DNA from: Adiantum capillus-veneris | Lineage: Eukaryota > Streptophyta > Polypodiopsida > Polypodiales > Pteridaceae | Reading direction: 5' to 3' | NCBI GenBank assembly: GCA_014529385.2 | Contig: CM043967.1 | Span: 81,228,278-81,292,277, forward strand | Length of the DNA: 64,000 bases | Part shown: piece by piece, positions 1 through 11,670 of the stretch | Position numbering within the stretch: the first letter of the stretch is position 1 | How the letters are laid out: every line of letters starts with the position of its first letter | Made by a program: the position numbers and the translations under genes | The notes under the pieces: model-generated | What the model was told of the DNA's origin: nothing | Seen by the model: the letters and a program-made list of their open reading frames with translations, nothing else | The model's database searches: none

Positions 1-480
1 CATTTTTAAATAAATTGTCAACTTGCACGTTGATTTCAGGAGAATGCGAGCAAGATATGATTTTTTCTCATCACATGATGGTCGAAGAATGCGATGAGAT
101 GAACAAATTCATGTGAGACAATCCCAGACAGATTCGGAGCCGATTGAAATCTAGAAGCTGTTGAAAACAACCGAAAAATTCAACACTTTAAAAAATAAAA
201 ATAAAAAAAAATGTAACATTTGAATCATGGCCATGCATCAAAAATATGCTCACATGGTGAAGGAGGTGCTTCAAAGCTATGGAAATCAGTATAAAATGCA
301 AGCAATAGCGTTGGAGGCTATTCAGGAAGTTGTAGAGGCTCACATCATTTCAGATGACTTTGCAATGACAAAATGATTAAGAGTTGTGTCTACTGTCTCC
401 ATAGTGATTTGGCTTTTCGGTTTATCCATGTGTTTTAAGTTAAGTGGTTTTGGCCATGAAGAGTTAAATTTAAATCAAAT

Positions 481-664
481 ATTAACATTTTTGCCATCCT
501 AAGGGGCAAACAAAGCTAGAAAATGCAAAAAAAAGGGTGGCCACAAGGGCACGCAGATGGCCCATCCAGCAGTTTTGGATGGCTCATCTGCGCGCCCTTG
601 TGGCCACCCTTTTTTTTTGCATTTTCTAGCTTTGTTTGCCCCTTAGGATAGCAAAAATGTTAAT
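481..664. repeat. long near-perfect palindrome (about 88-bp arms, 9-bp loop)
   Basis: The left arm starts ATTAACATTTTTGCCATCCT and the right arm ends with its inverse complement. The loop is AGCAGTTTT around 569-577. Only a few mismatches break the pairing, for example cccatcc against ggatggc and gcacgcag against ctgcgcgc. Transcription of either strand would give a long near-perfect RNA hairpin, as expected of a foldback transposon or a young small-RNA locus. Confidence 0.85.
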
Positions 665-848
665 AGCTGATGAAACCAGATGTTTATGTAGCATGAGACT
701 AGATTTTTATATTGTCCAATGTGATTTGGCCTTTTGGTGCAGGGAACTAGTAAGTTGAGTTGAAGGAAGACATAATGTGCTTGAAAAGTTAAATTTTACA
801 TTCATCTCACCTTTTCCAAGGTCCTGGAGAGCAACAATAGCCTAATTA

Positions 849-947
849 TGCAAAAAAAAGGTTGGCCACAAGGGTGCGCAGATGGCCCATCCAACAGTTT
901 TGGATGGCTCACCTGCGTGCCCTTGTGGCCACCCTTTTTTTTGCATT
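849..947. repeat. second-unit hairpin
   Basis: Same palindrome core as the hairpin at 481-664, with arms of about 45 bp. It starts TGCAAAAAAAAGGTTGGCC and ends GGCCACCCTTTTTTTTGCA. The outer extension of the first hairpin is absent here. Confidence 0.8.
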
Positions 948-1170
948 ATATGGCCTTGTCTGCCCCTTATAATAGCAAGAATGTTAATATTTGATGAAAC
1001 CAGATATTTATGCAGCATGAGACTAGATTTTTATAGTGTCCAATGTGATTTGCCCTTTTGGTGCAGGGAACTAGTAAGTTGAGTTGAAGGAAGGCATAAT
1101 GTGCTTGAAAAGTTTAATTTTAGGTTCATCTCATCTTTTCCAGGGTTCTGGAGTGCAGCAATAGCCTAAT

Positions 1171-1269
1171 TATGCAAAAAAAGGGTGGCCACAAGGGCCC
1201 ACATATGGCCCATCCAGCAGTTTTGGATGGCTCACTACGCGCGCTTGTGGCCACCCCTTTTTTTGCATT
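1171..1269. repeat. third-unit hairpin
   Basis: Third copy of the palindrome core. It starts TTATGCAAAAAAAGGGTGGCC and ends GGCCACCCCTTTTTTTGCAT. The middle of the right arm has diverged (ctcactacgcgcgcttg). Confidence 0.75.
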
Positions 1270-1289
1270 ATATGGCCTTGTCTGCACCC

Positions 1290-2679
1290 CAGGATACCAA
1301 TTTTTTTTAGATTAAGTGAAAGAAAATCTTTATGCAACATGACAGTACAAATTCCACTTCTTCTCACTCAGATGTAATTAGAGCTCCCCCCCCTTTCTTT
1401 GTGTTCAAAGGTCCGGAGCATTCACTATGTAAAATTTTCCTATATCACGTGCGTTCACTAGAATGGATTAAAAGTACCCCTTATAGGCCTTATCTACACA
1501 TGTTTCTGCAACTTTACAAGAATATAAAATCCCTTCTGTTGAACACATGTGCTATGTTACATATACTTTAGTGAACTCCCCATGTCAACGGCCTCACAAA
1601 TCCTGTGCACTAAACATTAAACACTAGAAATCGACCAAACAAGGAGCCAATTTTTACATCCTTGTGTCCACCTAGTGTTCTTGTGAAACATTGCTAATGA
1701 TATATATTCAACATCCCCAAATGAGGACATCGTGACAAAGTTTATGATCCACTTTAATAAGAATAACCATTAATGATTAAACTGAAATCAAAATATTGCT
1801 TGAATTTCTTCAAGGTAGAGTGATTAAGACTTGCGACTTGAATCATCGTACAGGCAAATCAAAATATCCATAAAAGTAAACAATATTTCTCAGATCTGTA
1901 TGAAACTTCAGTAATCTAAATTAAATACTCTCACTCAATGCGACACCATTTAACAAAAAAAACATATTTATATTGCATTTATAGAGGAATCTAGCCTCAT
2001 GAAAAATAATTACAAATGGAGACAATGTTGTTGCTGTTAGGCTTATCTTACAAGTATTTGTCTTCCTCATCTAGAGATTCATATACACTTGAGTATTTGT
2101 GTGTCTATGACACTAGGAAAGATAGTAGTACTATATGGATGGCTTCTATGAGAGCTCCTAGAGAGTTCCTATTGGTTCAAGATTCTAAAAAACATCTACT
2201 ATTCTTATAAAAATCTTTTAACATGGTAGTGAAAGGTTCCTTAAGGAACAAAAATAGAGTGATTTCCATCTCTGCACATGGCTGCTTGCTCATGTCCTCT
2301 TAAAACAAGTTGAATCTGTAAGTAAACAAAAGATTATGTGAGCACAAAGTTATAAAGTACAAAATTGATATCATTCCAATTATCTAATGACAATTATACG
2401 AAGAATAAATTACAAGAAAAATCTTTGACGACTCTCCATAGATAACACAACTTACTTACATTGTGAGACTCAAATCACATGCTACACAACTATAGATGGC
2501 GCACCAAAGTCATCAACAAAATAGCACCACCCAGTGTTATGAGGTGTAAAGCCTAAACACTGAAATCCATAAAGAGGTTAATTCTCTCTAGCATGATAAA
2601 CTTAAAGCTGGAGATGATGTTAAGCTCTGAATGTAAGCTGCAAGGGTAGTTTTTTTACCATTCTATCTTTATGTTGGAG
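1290..2679. other. AT-rich intergenic stretch, nothing recognised
   Basis: No ORF here resembles a known protein and no RNA gene is visible. A CACTAGGAAAG sequence at 2111 could be the opposite end of the CACTA-like segment that follows, but only the first ten or so bases fit. Confidence 0.5.
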
Positions 2680-3492
2680 ATGAACCCTTGCAATGCCCAC
2701 GCGATATTCACACCTCCTATTGTTGTGGTATGCAACTCATGTGAGCTCATACTTTTGCCACCTTCGGGAGTAGAGGTTTCCATGTAGTGTGAGTGAATGA
2801 AAGTAGAAGGAGTAGAATCTTGTTTCATGTTGTAATGGAGATGAGAGAAGGGAGAGGAGCTAGCTTGGTGTGAAACTATGTGGTGGGTAAGGGGAAGAGA
2901 TGGAGGAGGAGCTTGCTTGGTGCTACAATGGAGGTGGGAGAAAGCTAGCAGAGAGATAATGATGGACTATAGGGGGTGCATGTGGTTGTTGCAGCAATGG
3001 AGAGCTTGGAAAAAGGTTTGTAGAGAGAGAAAAACACTTTTTAGCTATAGAATAGGTTTGGAAAGACTTTGGAGGGTGAAAATGATGTTTTTATTTGTTT
3101 TTTTAAAAAAATAATTTTTTGGATTTTTTAGTGCACGTTTTTAACTTTTGAAGGTCAAAAATACTTTTTTGACCATGAAATAGGTTTGGGGACCTTTTAA
3201 GGAGGGAAAACTTGAAATTTAAATTTTTTGAAAATTTAAAATTTTTAGTGTATTTTTAAATCCGGGCCAAAAAGTGGGGGAAAAGAGGTCAAAGTGGTCC
3301 CCCCCCCCCTCTTTCCCCTAGCCACCTCCCTTACCTTCTCACTAGGTAAGAGACAATTAAGAGGTGTAAGGCTACCTTGTCCCCCTACTTTTTTGAGGCT
3401 ATAGAGTGTGTCCACCACCCTCTTCCTATTGGCTGACCTCTAATTAACCTTAATCCCAAAGGGCCCCTAGAGGGTTCATATTTTTCCTAATG
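2680..3492 (-). mobile_element. terminal segment of a CACTA-like DNA transposon (copy A)
   Basis: The 813 bases align along their length with 53210-54012. Shared blocks include the subterminal motif around GCTTGCTTGGTGctACAATGG, the text GAGAGAGAAAA..CACTTTTT, a poly-C tract, and the last 150 bases ending AGGGTTCATATTTTTCCTA. Read on the minus strand the outer end is CATTAGGAAAAAT here and CACTAGGAAAAAT in the other copy. An array of short subterminal motifs next to a CACTA end is typical of CACTA elements. This copy carries no transposase and abuts a Ty3/gypsy fragment at its outer edge. Confidence 0.65.
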
Positions 3493-5278
3493 AAGTGCTC
3501 GCCAAAGAAACTATCCACAGATAAAGAGAGAGTTATGGGGTATGATTACATCCTTGAAAAGTGGGAAAGAGTACCTAATTGGTGCATGTGTGGTTGTAGA
3601 AACAGATTGTCTACCACTTCTTGGGATGATTACAAGCTGCTCAACTCCAGACATTGCTATGTTACGGTGGATTGCTTACATTAAGTCCTTAAATCCCGAG
3701 TTCAAGCACATTGCAGGTAAAGACAATACAGTGGCATATATGCTATCAAGGGCAAGGTATGAAGATGAGTCACAGATGATTGATGAGGGAGATGATGTGG
3801 GAACAAAGTTCTATTCCATCTCTCATATCAAAGGTAACTATGTCTGCATGACTAATACACTTGAATTATTCTTGAAAGATCTTTATGAAGGTGATTGGCT
3901 TCTTATTGGAAGCTATTTGAGTACTCTAGCAAAACAGGATGATTGGTCTGAACAAGAATTCAGAAGGATACACAGGAAAGCATATGGGTACTTTTTGAGG
4001 GATGGTTACTTGTGGAAGCATCCTAAACAAAAGGGTGCTACACCACAACTGGTTATATGTAAAAAAGAGACTCAAGTAAAGCTCATGCAAGAGTTTCATG
4101 AGAGTCTATGGGCTGGACACAGGGGTGTGTGGGCAACCTTCTCCAAGTTGAAAGAAAAATACTGGTGGAAGGGTATGTATAAAGATGTATCTCAGTTTGT
4201 AGAGTCGTGTGTAACTTGTCAAATGTATTCAAATGTTCGACATCGTGATGGATTGCACCCTACATATCCACTAGCCATGCACTATAAATGGGTTGTGGAT
4301 ATAGTCACAATGCCTTTAGGACTCTGGCAGATGAGATACTTGGTTCTTGCACGAGAGGACCTAACTAACCAAGTTGAAGGAAGAGCATTAAGAGCTAAAA
4401 CCACAGAAGTTGTGTACAAATTCCTTCTTGAAGAGGTGATTTGCCGTTATGGTTGTGTGGAAAAAATCACTGCAGCAGATAGAGGTGAATTGGATGCTGA
4501 AGAAGCAAAGGAGTTCTTTTCTAGATTAGGAATCAAGATTTCTCTTACTACAGCTTACAACCCTGAAGGCAATGGAAAGAGTGAAAGAGGGCATCCTTCT
4601 ATCATCAAAGCTTTGGCCAAGGCTTGTGAAGGAAGATTTGGTGAGTGGACAAAACTATTACCATATGCCTTATGGGCTGATCGTACAACACATAGCTCAG
4701 TAACTAGCTACATGCCTACGGAGCTAATATATGGTCAAAAGCCAGTGATGCCGGTTGAAGATACAATTTCCACATGGAATGTACTACCTTGGCAAGAGGA
4801 GCTTAGCAGGGAAGATCTCCTTGCACTGCGTATACGGCAACTAGAGAGAAGACCTGGAGACATTGAAGCTGCAAAAGAACGACTCAAAAATGCAAGGTTG
4901 AAAAACAAGGACTACTTTGATAAGTGACATCGACTCAGGAGCAAAACAATTGACAAAGGTGACTGGGTTTTAGTGTATGATAGTAGCCTTGATAACCAAC
5001 ACACAGTCATGCGTAAGTTTTCAAAAAGATGGTTTGGATCGTATGTTGTAAAGCATGTGCATGAAAATGCTACTTACAACTTGTCTAAACTAGATGGTAT
5101 AGAAGTAAAGATTCCCATTGCAGGAAAAAGGATTAAAATGTTTAAGAGAAGAGGAGACAATGATCTAGAAGATGTTGATGAGGAAGAAGAGAAAAACACA
5201 GGTGAAGATCAAAGTGAACATGAAGCTCTAGAATCATCCAGTGAAGAAGAAAGCAAGGAAGATTTACAAGAGGTCTGA
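3493..5278 (+). pseudogene. pol: Ty3/gypsy pol: RNase H tail and integrase, 5'-truncated
   Basis: Reading starts inside the RNase H region (VVETDCLPLLGM ... HIAGKDNTVA), then an H-H-C-C zinc-binding domain (H..H...CVTC), then the integrase core. The catalytic residues are visible as Asp in WVVDIV (codon at 4298), Asp in AADRGE (4478) and Glu in NGKSERGH (4583). The last two are 35 residues apart, the classic DD35E spacing. A chromodomain-like, acid-rich C-terminal region follows (YVVKHV ... ending EEESKEDLQEV). The frame is intact for about 580 codons except one TGA at 4925-4927. Gag, protease and most of RT are missing because the 5' side is replaced by the CACTA-like segment. Inactive relic. 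Confidence 0.93.
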
Positions 5279-5324
5279 TCTTACAAAGAGACAATGTGGC
5301 ACATACCGGAGGATGTGCAGGTTT

Positions 5325-5336
5325 AGAGGGGGTGGA
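5325..5336 (+). other. polypurine tract preceding the 3' LTR
   Basis: AGAGGGGGTGGA lies about 50 bases after the pol stop and directly before TGTCGTGC, the expected plus-strand primer followed by an LTR beginning with TG. Confidence 0.65.
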
Positions 5337-7450
5337 TGTCGTGCTGTGGCATGCATATAGTGGGAACGTGCATTAAACAATTTATCTTGTGACTTTTTGA
5401 CGCATAAGTATACTTCATATAATACTCATATGCATAAATAAAAGCTTTCTACCATACCTTAGTATTACCTTTAAAGTAATATAAATGTACATTACTATTA
5501 GAAAGTACTGCAAGAGAAGTATCAATGATTGTGCCTCTTTTTGTCTGGGGGAAAATCATTTGTATATTTCTTCTAATATCTCAGCTATACCCTACCATAT
5601 ATAAATTATTTTCTTCTTTTCACATTTATTTAATAATATAACCCTTCAATAATGCATACCCTCTTGAATACATACAAGAGGGAAGGGCCTACTAGAAGAC
5701 TTTATGAAAAGAAAGATCCAAAGCTTCTTGGACCATCCCAATTTGAAAATCCCGACCTAAGGACATGGAGAAAAGGCCAAAACCAAGTCAATCTCTTTTA
5801 GTAGGCCAATTTTGCCTTTTCAAGCATGTCAATCCGAGTTACAGGTCAAAAGTTACAAGGAAACCAGTGAAAAACCCTCTCACAACTACACTGCAAGAAG
5901 AGATGGTAAATAGGTGAATCAAGTGAAAAGAGGTAATCTTGGTCTTTTTCATAAAATAAGATATTTAGAGGATAAAAGACATAACCATGTGAATGTGACA
6001 CCTCAAAGATGCTTTGAAGGACAAGACACACAAGTTGGGACCCCCTGTTGGAGCCACACAAAAGATGCCTAGGTGGGGCCCACATACATCATGCACCCAC
6101 ATGGAGCCTCAACGACCAAAAATGCTGAATTTCATGATATTTTGAGTCATAATATTTCCCATTTTAAGAAATATCCAAAGCACATTTGATTTGGGCTAAC
6201 TCTTTAGCCTAATCAAGTGATTATGTAAAACATGGCTCCCTCACCTATAAAAAGAGCAACCTTCTCTTCATTGGGGAAGTTATGAGTGAGTGAGAATAGC
6301 TCAATTCCATAGCGACACAATCATCTTAGTGCCACACTTTATCTTGAAGAAATGTTGATGTCTTGCCTCATCTTCTCTCTCCATTAAGGTGGTGGCGATT
6401 GCTCTCATGTAAGATATATGTTGCTAGTTTTACTTTCATTTGCATATCTAGTCCAATACTTGTCTCTAACTCTATCTCTATCTCTCATTATCTATTTTTA
6501 ATACCACCACCACACTTAGATCTATCTCCAATTCTATCTTACTTCCCCTTTGATCTCTCTTTTTGTGTCTTCTCCTTCTATCATTGGAAGGTATTCAAGC
6601 AGCAACCTTGTCAATGTAATGAGTACAACCTTCTTGCGGGAAACAATTATGAGCACAAGGTTAGTAACCATATCTTCATCTTCCACAAGCATCTCTCTCT
6701 CTTAAGGTTCTCATTCTCTTCCACAAACTCTAGAATCTCCTTGCTATAGGTACTTCTCTCCCCGCAATATCCTTATTGCCTAAGGGCAACAATAGGGCTT
6801 GGGAGAGAAACTCTCTTCTTCTTCTCCTTTCACTTCTTTCACACCTTTATCTTTGAACATACTAGGTATATCATTGATGAATAACCATAATCCACATAGA
6901 GGTAATCTCTTTCAATTCCATTCAGTGCAATCTATTAGGGTCAACATTTGGATTAGTCGAAAGATTCACTTTCAACAACGCATAGTGTTTCTATTTGGTC
7001 CTGAAAGGCTCAACAAAATACTTCTCTCACCAGATCCCATCATACTACCTATTATTGACTATGACTTCTCTTTTGATGTGAATGTGGTTATTTTATTATG
7101 AATCAAGAGGATTTTTACTCACAACTAATCCCAATCGCTAGACAAAACATGTACATTATAGTAAGCACAAAGCTACAGTTCCAAAGAGCAATCCGCAGCT
7201 TATTTGGACAACAAAGATTAAATATCATTAACTCATCCATTAACCCTTTTATCCTACCCATGATACGATATGATCGTAATCTCAATGTTTTCACTTTTGT
7301 TTTGTTCTGACTATCTTTCATGAGTTCTCTCTATCACGTGTGTGTTTGTAAGGAAAATTGAGCGGCTTCTTTGGCTACATTTCTTCTTTAGCTTTAGAAG
7401 CTATGTTATCTACATCTTAGCTCTTTCTCATAACCCTTGAGCTTCCTCAC
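5337..7450 (+). repeat. 3' LTR of the Ty3/gypsy element (right border uncertain)
   Basis: The region starts TGTCGTGCTGTGG right after the polypurine tract. It is AT-rich and non-coding, and has a TATAAAAAG box at 6246 followed by TC-rich sequence suitable for an LTR promoter. The right border must lie before 7474, where CACTA transposase coding begins. No second LTR is in the window, so the exact end and target-site duplication cannot be fixed. Confidence 0.5.
6246..6254 (+). promoter_or_regulatory. TATA box in the gypsy LTR
   Basis: TATAAAAAG stands in otherwise non-coding LTR sequence, about 910 bases after the LTR start. Transcription would be expected to start about 25-30 bases downstream. 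Inferred from sequence only. Confidence 0.4.
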
Positions 7451-7473
7451 AAACTCTCACAGCAAGAGGCCCG

Positions 7474-7940
7474 GTGCCTTCCTGGCAAGAAAGCCTACTT
7501 CTTGACAACGTGCAATGGTTCAAGATAATCATGGAGGGTTGCAACGCTACTCTGCGTAGAGGAGAGTCTGGTTTCCTTGAGGTGGATTCAACTAAGAAAT
7601 GGACTGACCTAAGAGATACTTTCGTACTACCCGAGCATTGTGAACAAGTAAGTATGTAAATAGTTAATATCCCATTTTAGAATTTATGTGCTTGGAAGCT
7701 CTCATGTAAGTTATGTGGCTCTGGCAGGTGATATTTAATCCTACAAAGTATGCATCAAACTGGTGGTACGTCATAGAGGTAGCCCCTCGTAGTGCACGGA
7801 CGTATGAAGGCTACCATGTGCCAATCACAGTGGCATCAATGGAGGAGATCGGAGAAGATGCTCAGTCAAAAGCCGTGGAGGTGGTTCCAGAAGAACATCA
7901 AGCTGCTACACTCTATGGGGTGCATGCAGAGGATCTATAA
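7474..7940 (+). pseudogene. CACTA (En/Spm) TnpD-type transposase, C-terminal exons
   Basis: Two exons are readable. The first ends ...DTFVLPEHCEQ at 7647 and is followed by a GTAAGT-type donor. The second begins at 7728 after TCTGGCAG and reads VIFNPTKYASNWWYVIEVAPR. The 80-nt intron keeps phase 0. The pattern (F)VLA..EQVFY..D....W.VV...PR is the C-terminal signature of plant CACTA TnpD transposases. The reading ends with TAA at 7938-7940 after an acidic tail. Upstream transposase exons are not found; the gypsy LTR occupies that side, so the gene is 5'-truncated. Confidence 0.75.
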
Positions 7941-8416
7941 AATGAAACAGAGGAAATCTGTTTAAACGGAGAGCTCTATATAGATATAGGAAGTTATGCT
8001 GAGCTATGCGAGGATGAGAGAGAGATCTCTGAAAGCCATAAATATTGTATTTGAACAATTTTTCTCCATTTTGTAAATTCAGAGTTATGCACTTGCCTCT
8101 TCCATCACTCAAGTTGAATAGAAGAACAACGCTTTCTGATGCTACTAGCCTTTGAACATTCCAAAGCTACAAGCACCTTCAAGTTCTTGTACGATTCTCT
8201 GTTTTGAACAATTTTGCTCCGTTTTGTAAAAACTCTGGCTCTCTAAGTATTTGCATCATTGCATCATTGTATTTATATGCGTCATTGTATTTAATGGTCT
8301 TTGCGTCCACTCCAGGTACGTATGCTCTAGGTATGTTCTCATAAGCAGAGATGACGAGCACCTCCTACTCCATTCATTCAATATTAAGTTTAAATGTTCG
8401 TGTGTTTAATGCAGGT

Positions 8417-9716
8417 ATGGATGATGAGGAGTTTCTTTCTTCTTTGTCACCCCAGCAGAGATAGTGGTACGTGGAGCGTCATCGCTCTGCCGCACCATTG
8501 CACGTTCCTACTCCATCCGCATCTCTCTTTGTTTCGGAGTCCTCAGTGAGCTCCGAAGCTTCGATGTCGACAAGACGATCTTTACACTCGTCTAGGCACC
8601 GACGCTCTAGTGGTGGCAGTTGCGGTTGTTGTGGGGGTGCCGCCACCGATGCTTCGACACCGCCTCGTGTTCGACGAGGCTCTTTACCCTCCCCTTCTTT
8701 GCCCATCCTGACACCACCCAGCCATGGCATCACCATCGACACCAGGTTTTGTGCGGCTGACTACTGTTCCCCGCAACTACACACCACTAGCTCTCCAGGA
8801 GTCACTCCAGTGGACACTCCTCGCTTTGGGGCTCAGACTCCAGTGGAGACACCTTGCGTTCGTACCCCCGTTTACACGCCGCTAGAGACCCCTGCCGAGA
8901 CACCCATGTTAGCGGCGGCGAGAGGGCTTGCCTTACTCCGTCTCCTTCAGCGGCGGCATCATCTTGGATGATGAAGGCAAGAAGGTGATTTCGCGCATGC
9001 ATGGTCTTTGCTCTCAGGTGTTTAGACACTACATACTAAATACCTGGAGTGAAGTACCGAATGAATTAAAAGACAGAGTCATCAGCATGCTTCATGATGA
9101 GTTTCCCATTCCAACACGGGATGACCGCTTCAATGAAGATGTGATGAAGGTTCGAATGCGCGAATACTGCAAGCATAAGCGTTCCAAAGTGCAAAAAGCA
9201 ATCAAGCATGGGTGGAGTAGACCAGATTGGCTGGCCAAAGAATATTGGAAGCATGCGAAGAAAGAAGCATGCGAGAATCACGACAAGTGGAAGCAAAAAA
9301 AGGAGGTAGCCAGAGCGCAAGTAGAGGCAAGAAGCTCGCACCACTTGGGGAGCGGCGGGGGGGCATCATTTGAGGCCGATTTTGTAAGCGCTTTCGCATC
9401 TATGTTTGATAGTTTAGGGTTTATGGGATTTGAAATTCTAACATAATAGATTATTTGTATGTTTTGACAGTGTCATTTACAGGACGTGATCCCACACCGT
9501 ACGAGCGTGAGTACGCAGGCAAGAAGGACATAAACGCCCTTATAGACATCCTGAGTTCTCGCGGTGGCATGGTTAGTATTAGGGTTTATTCTTTCTATTT
9601 ATTGTATTGTTTTATAAACTTCGCTATATGTTTATACTTACAAAAAGCTATCTTATTGTCTTTTTTTGCAGAATCCGATAGATACGCCGCTTCGACGCGA
9701 TGAGACGTCTGATTAG
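8417..9716 (+). pseudogene. TnpA-like protein of the CACTA element (Ptta/En/Spm type)
   Basis: A start at 8417 (MDDEEFLSSLSPQQ) lies just after a GCAG acceptor. The N-terminal part is Ser/Thr/Pro-rich with repeated TPxxTP motifs. The conserved part begins near 8950 (GGIILDDEGKKVISRMHG) and runs through VRMREYCKHKRSKVQKAIK, WLAKEYW and HHLGSGG, the layout of plant transposase family 24 (Ptta/En/Spm). Downstream exons are delimited by TTTTGACAG before 9472, a GTTAGT donor at 9572 and TTTGCAG before 9672, ending RRDETSD and TAG at 9714. A TAG at 8462 and a frame change near 8910-8930 show decay. It follows the transposase in the same orientation, as usual in these elements. Confidence 0.75.
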
Positions 9717-10109
9717 ACGACGTCAGTTTAGCCATAGCTAGATAGAATTAGTTTCTTTTTGTCATAGATTATGTATCATGAGACGACTTTTATACGTCTT
9801 TTTGAAAACCATGTATATTTTTTAAATAATGACAATGGTTTGTAACTATTACATTTGCAAAGATTTATAGTCAAGTGATTTTGCCTATGTGTACAATTGT
9901 CATTGATTTACTTTCATCAATTCACGCTTGTCATTTTTGTATCTTTATTTTGCAAACAATACGTACTATGATGATGGAGTTAATGACTATATTGTCTTGT
10001 GGGTGACTATTTTGGGTCTATATTTACCTTTGGACTTTTTTTCAAAGGTAATTAGACAAATGAAACATTCAATATGGTTCATGGGTGAATGCCCTGCCAC
10101 CAAATTTTT

Positions 10110-10352
10110 TTCATCTCGGGAGTCGCTATATTAGGCTCTACATCGTTGCTATCAGCGTCGCTATTGATGGCCTGCAATGTCGCTATAGCCGTCGCTATAT
10201 AGCGACGTCTATAGCGATTGGCATAGTGACGCTTATAGTGACGTCCCCGTATCGACGCTCATAACGACGCTCTTAGCGACACCAGGGGTTATAAAAACCC
10301 AGTGTATTTCAGTCGCTAAAAGCATCACAAGAGCACACAACCTCTTGTAGTG
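10110..10352 (+). mobile_element. 3' subterminal repeats and terminus of the CACTA element
   Basis: Between 10110 and 10320 the heptamer GTCGCTA or its inverse and close variants (GCGACG, TCGCTATA, TAGCGAC) occur about a dozen times. The segment ends CCTCTTGTAGTG at 10352, the inverse complement of CACTACAAGAGG, a canonical CACTA terminal inverted repeat. The next three bases AAG are the expected side of a 3-bp target duplication; the partner end is not in the window. In known CACTA elements such motifs bind TnpA. Confidence 0.88.
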
Positions 10353-10740
10353 AAGCTACTTGATAGAGGGTGGTATGTTAAAGAGGTGGACGACATACAT
10401 TATGAAGTTGCACTCAACACTTTGGTGGCCAAGTACATGATCGGCACATAGTCCCCTCTCATCTCCTTCTAGTATCAGCGCTCTCAGATTGTTGTAGGCT
10501 ACTCTAAGTTTATTCCTATTGATCTAGAGTCTTCAGTCTTGAATAACAATGGTGTCATAGATGTGAAGGTAGTCAATAAAGAGCTCAACCTTGTGACAGC
10601 TGTTACAATAAGAGAGCAATGCAACCTTCTGCAACTTCGGCATGACATCATGGACGCGATGACAGAGAACGAGCCCTTACAGTTCTATTTATTAATAGGT
10701 GGGCGCAAAGTAATGCAATGACGGGAAAAAGAGATTTTCT
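10353..10740 (+). pseudogene. unrecognised decayed ORF flanking the CACTA insertion
   Basis: One frame reads from 10353 (KLLDRGWYVKEVDDIHYEVA) to 10721 (LLIGGRKVMQ), interrupted only by two TAG codons near 10450 and 10468. It begins exactly at the CACTA terminus, so the transposon seems to have inserted into this coding-like sequence. No family is recognised. Confidence 0.35.
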
Positions 10741-10966
10741 ATAGAGATCTAGCTGGCCGAGTCCAAATTGTGCCAATATAACTTGAATGAATCTATATTA
10801 TTGACTTCAATACCAATGTTTCTTGTTACTTGGTTATAAGATGATTTCCACAATTTGGTTATATCTTTATTTCAATTATAAGATGATGTTTGTCCCACTA
10901 CCTCCCTCCCTTTATTAGCTGGTAGTCTTATAAATGTATATTTTGAACAACATATGCAGAGTTATG

Positions 10967-10973
<7 letters not shown>

Positions 10974-11055
<82 letters not shown>
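10974..11055. repeat. (CT)n followed by (CA)n microsatellite
   Basis: About 46 bases of CT repeats pass through CACT into about 33 bases of CA repeats. The left 3.6-kb direct repeat of the Penelope-like element begins directly after the CA tract. Confidence 0.95.
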
Positions 11056-11056
<1 letters not shown>

Positions 11057-11130
11057 AGCTTGAGTTCTTTCTTCTGACTCACAAGGGACAAAAAGAAGCA
11101 GGGCCGATAAGTATTTTTGTGGCTCCTCAT

Positions 11131-11670
11131 CTACATCTCTATTAAGCCACCCATTACGTGATCACACAAACAGCTATCGCAGTAATAGCAGGTGTTTGGG
11201 CGCTCTGTTAAGGGAAAAATACGAGTTGCCAAGACCAACCCATACTCCCGTGTGCGTGGAGTACTGTTAAAATAACCTCTTAGTTGATGACCATAACTTC
11301 GATACAAATAGATCTTTTGAGATGGAAGGAATTGGGCTAGCAGGTATAACCGCTCTGAAAAACCTGGCTTCATTGAATGTTCTACGTAATAATACTGTGG
11401 CCCTAGGCCCAGAGCTTCTGTAACCATAGCCAATCTGATATTGTTCCTAAAATGCTCACGACCCCAAAGTGTTACACGAGTCACTCGATCTTTGTATGAC
11501 CACCATTTAGTCTGGGAAATAGAGGTTCCTAAGTGTGGGAATAGATATAGTTCATAACGGAGTAATGTTGTTCTCTGTGTAGAGTCACCTGATTGATAAA
11601 CGTGTGCTTTTGCTATGGAAAAAACCAGTTCTTGATTGTAGGCCATTTTTTTAGCACTCCTGATATGCAA
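11131..11670 (-). CDS. 179-codon ORF antisense in the left repeat, unknown
   Basis: An open minus-strand frame from ATG at 11670 (MHIRSAKKMAYNQELVFSI) ends with TGA next to the CA tract. The C-terminus is cysteine-rich (CYYCDSCLCDH, residues 161-171), which could bind zinc. The rest has many aromatic and basic residues and no motif I recognise; a GIY-YIG or tyrosine-recombinase signature was looked for and not found. Its position at the outer edge, opposite in sense to the RT, is unusual for a retroelement. It may be a real accessory protein, or a chance ORF antisense to untranslated sequence. The other copy differs at five residues, which does not indicate strong constraint. Confidence 0.45.
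   Translation of the reverse strand: MHIRSAKKMAYNQELVFSIAKAHVYQSGDSTQRTTLLRYELYLFPHLGTSISQTKWWSYKDRVTRVTLWGREHFRNNIRLAMVTEALGLGPQYYYVEHSMKPGFSERLYLLAQFLPSQKIYLYRSYGHQLRGYFNSTPRTREYGLVLATRIFPLTERPNTCYYCDSCLCDHVMGGLIEM

Larger units (their letters stand above)
400..1290. repeat. tandem array of ~325-bp units, each carrying a hairpin
   Basis: Three similar units follow one another with hairpin starts near 525, 849 and 1171, giving a period of about 323-325 bp. Each unit carries the text beginning GATGAAACCAGAT, then ATGAGACTAGATTTTTAT, then a segment ending in AAGGGTGGCCACAAGGG and its inverted copy. A decayed partial unit lies at about 400-480. No coding potential is seen beyond short chance ORFs. 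Function unknown; it looks like a foldback or MITE-type sequence that was tandemly amplified. Confidence 0.85.

Noticed and set aside
2111-2123. CACTAGGAAAGAT as the left end of copy A
   Set aside because: Only about ten bases fit and the flanking triplets do not match cleanly; may be chance.
11131-11670. GIY-YIG endonuclease or tyrosine recombinase in the 179-codon ORF
   Set aside because: Neither set of catalytic motifs is present; the cysteine-rich end does not match them.
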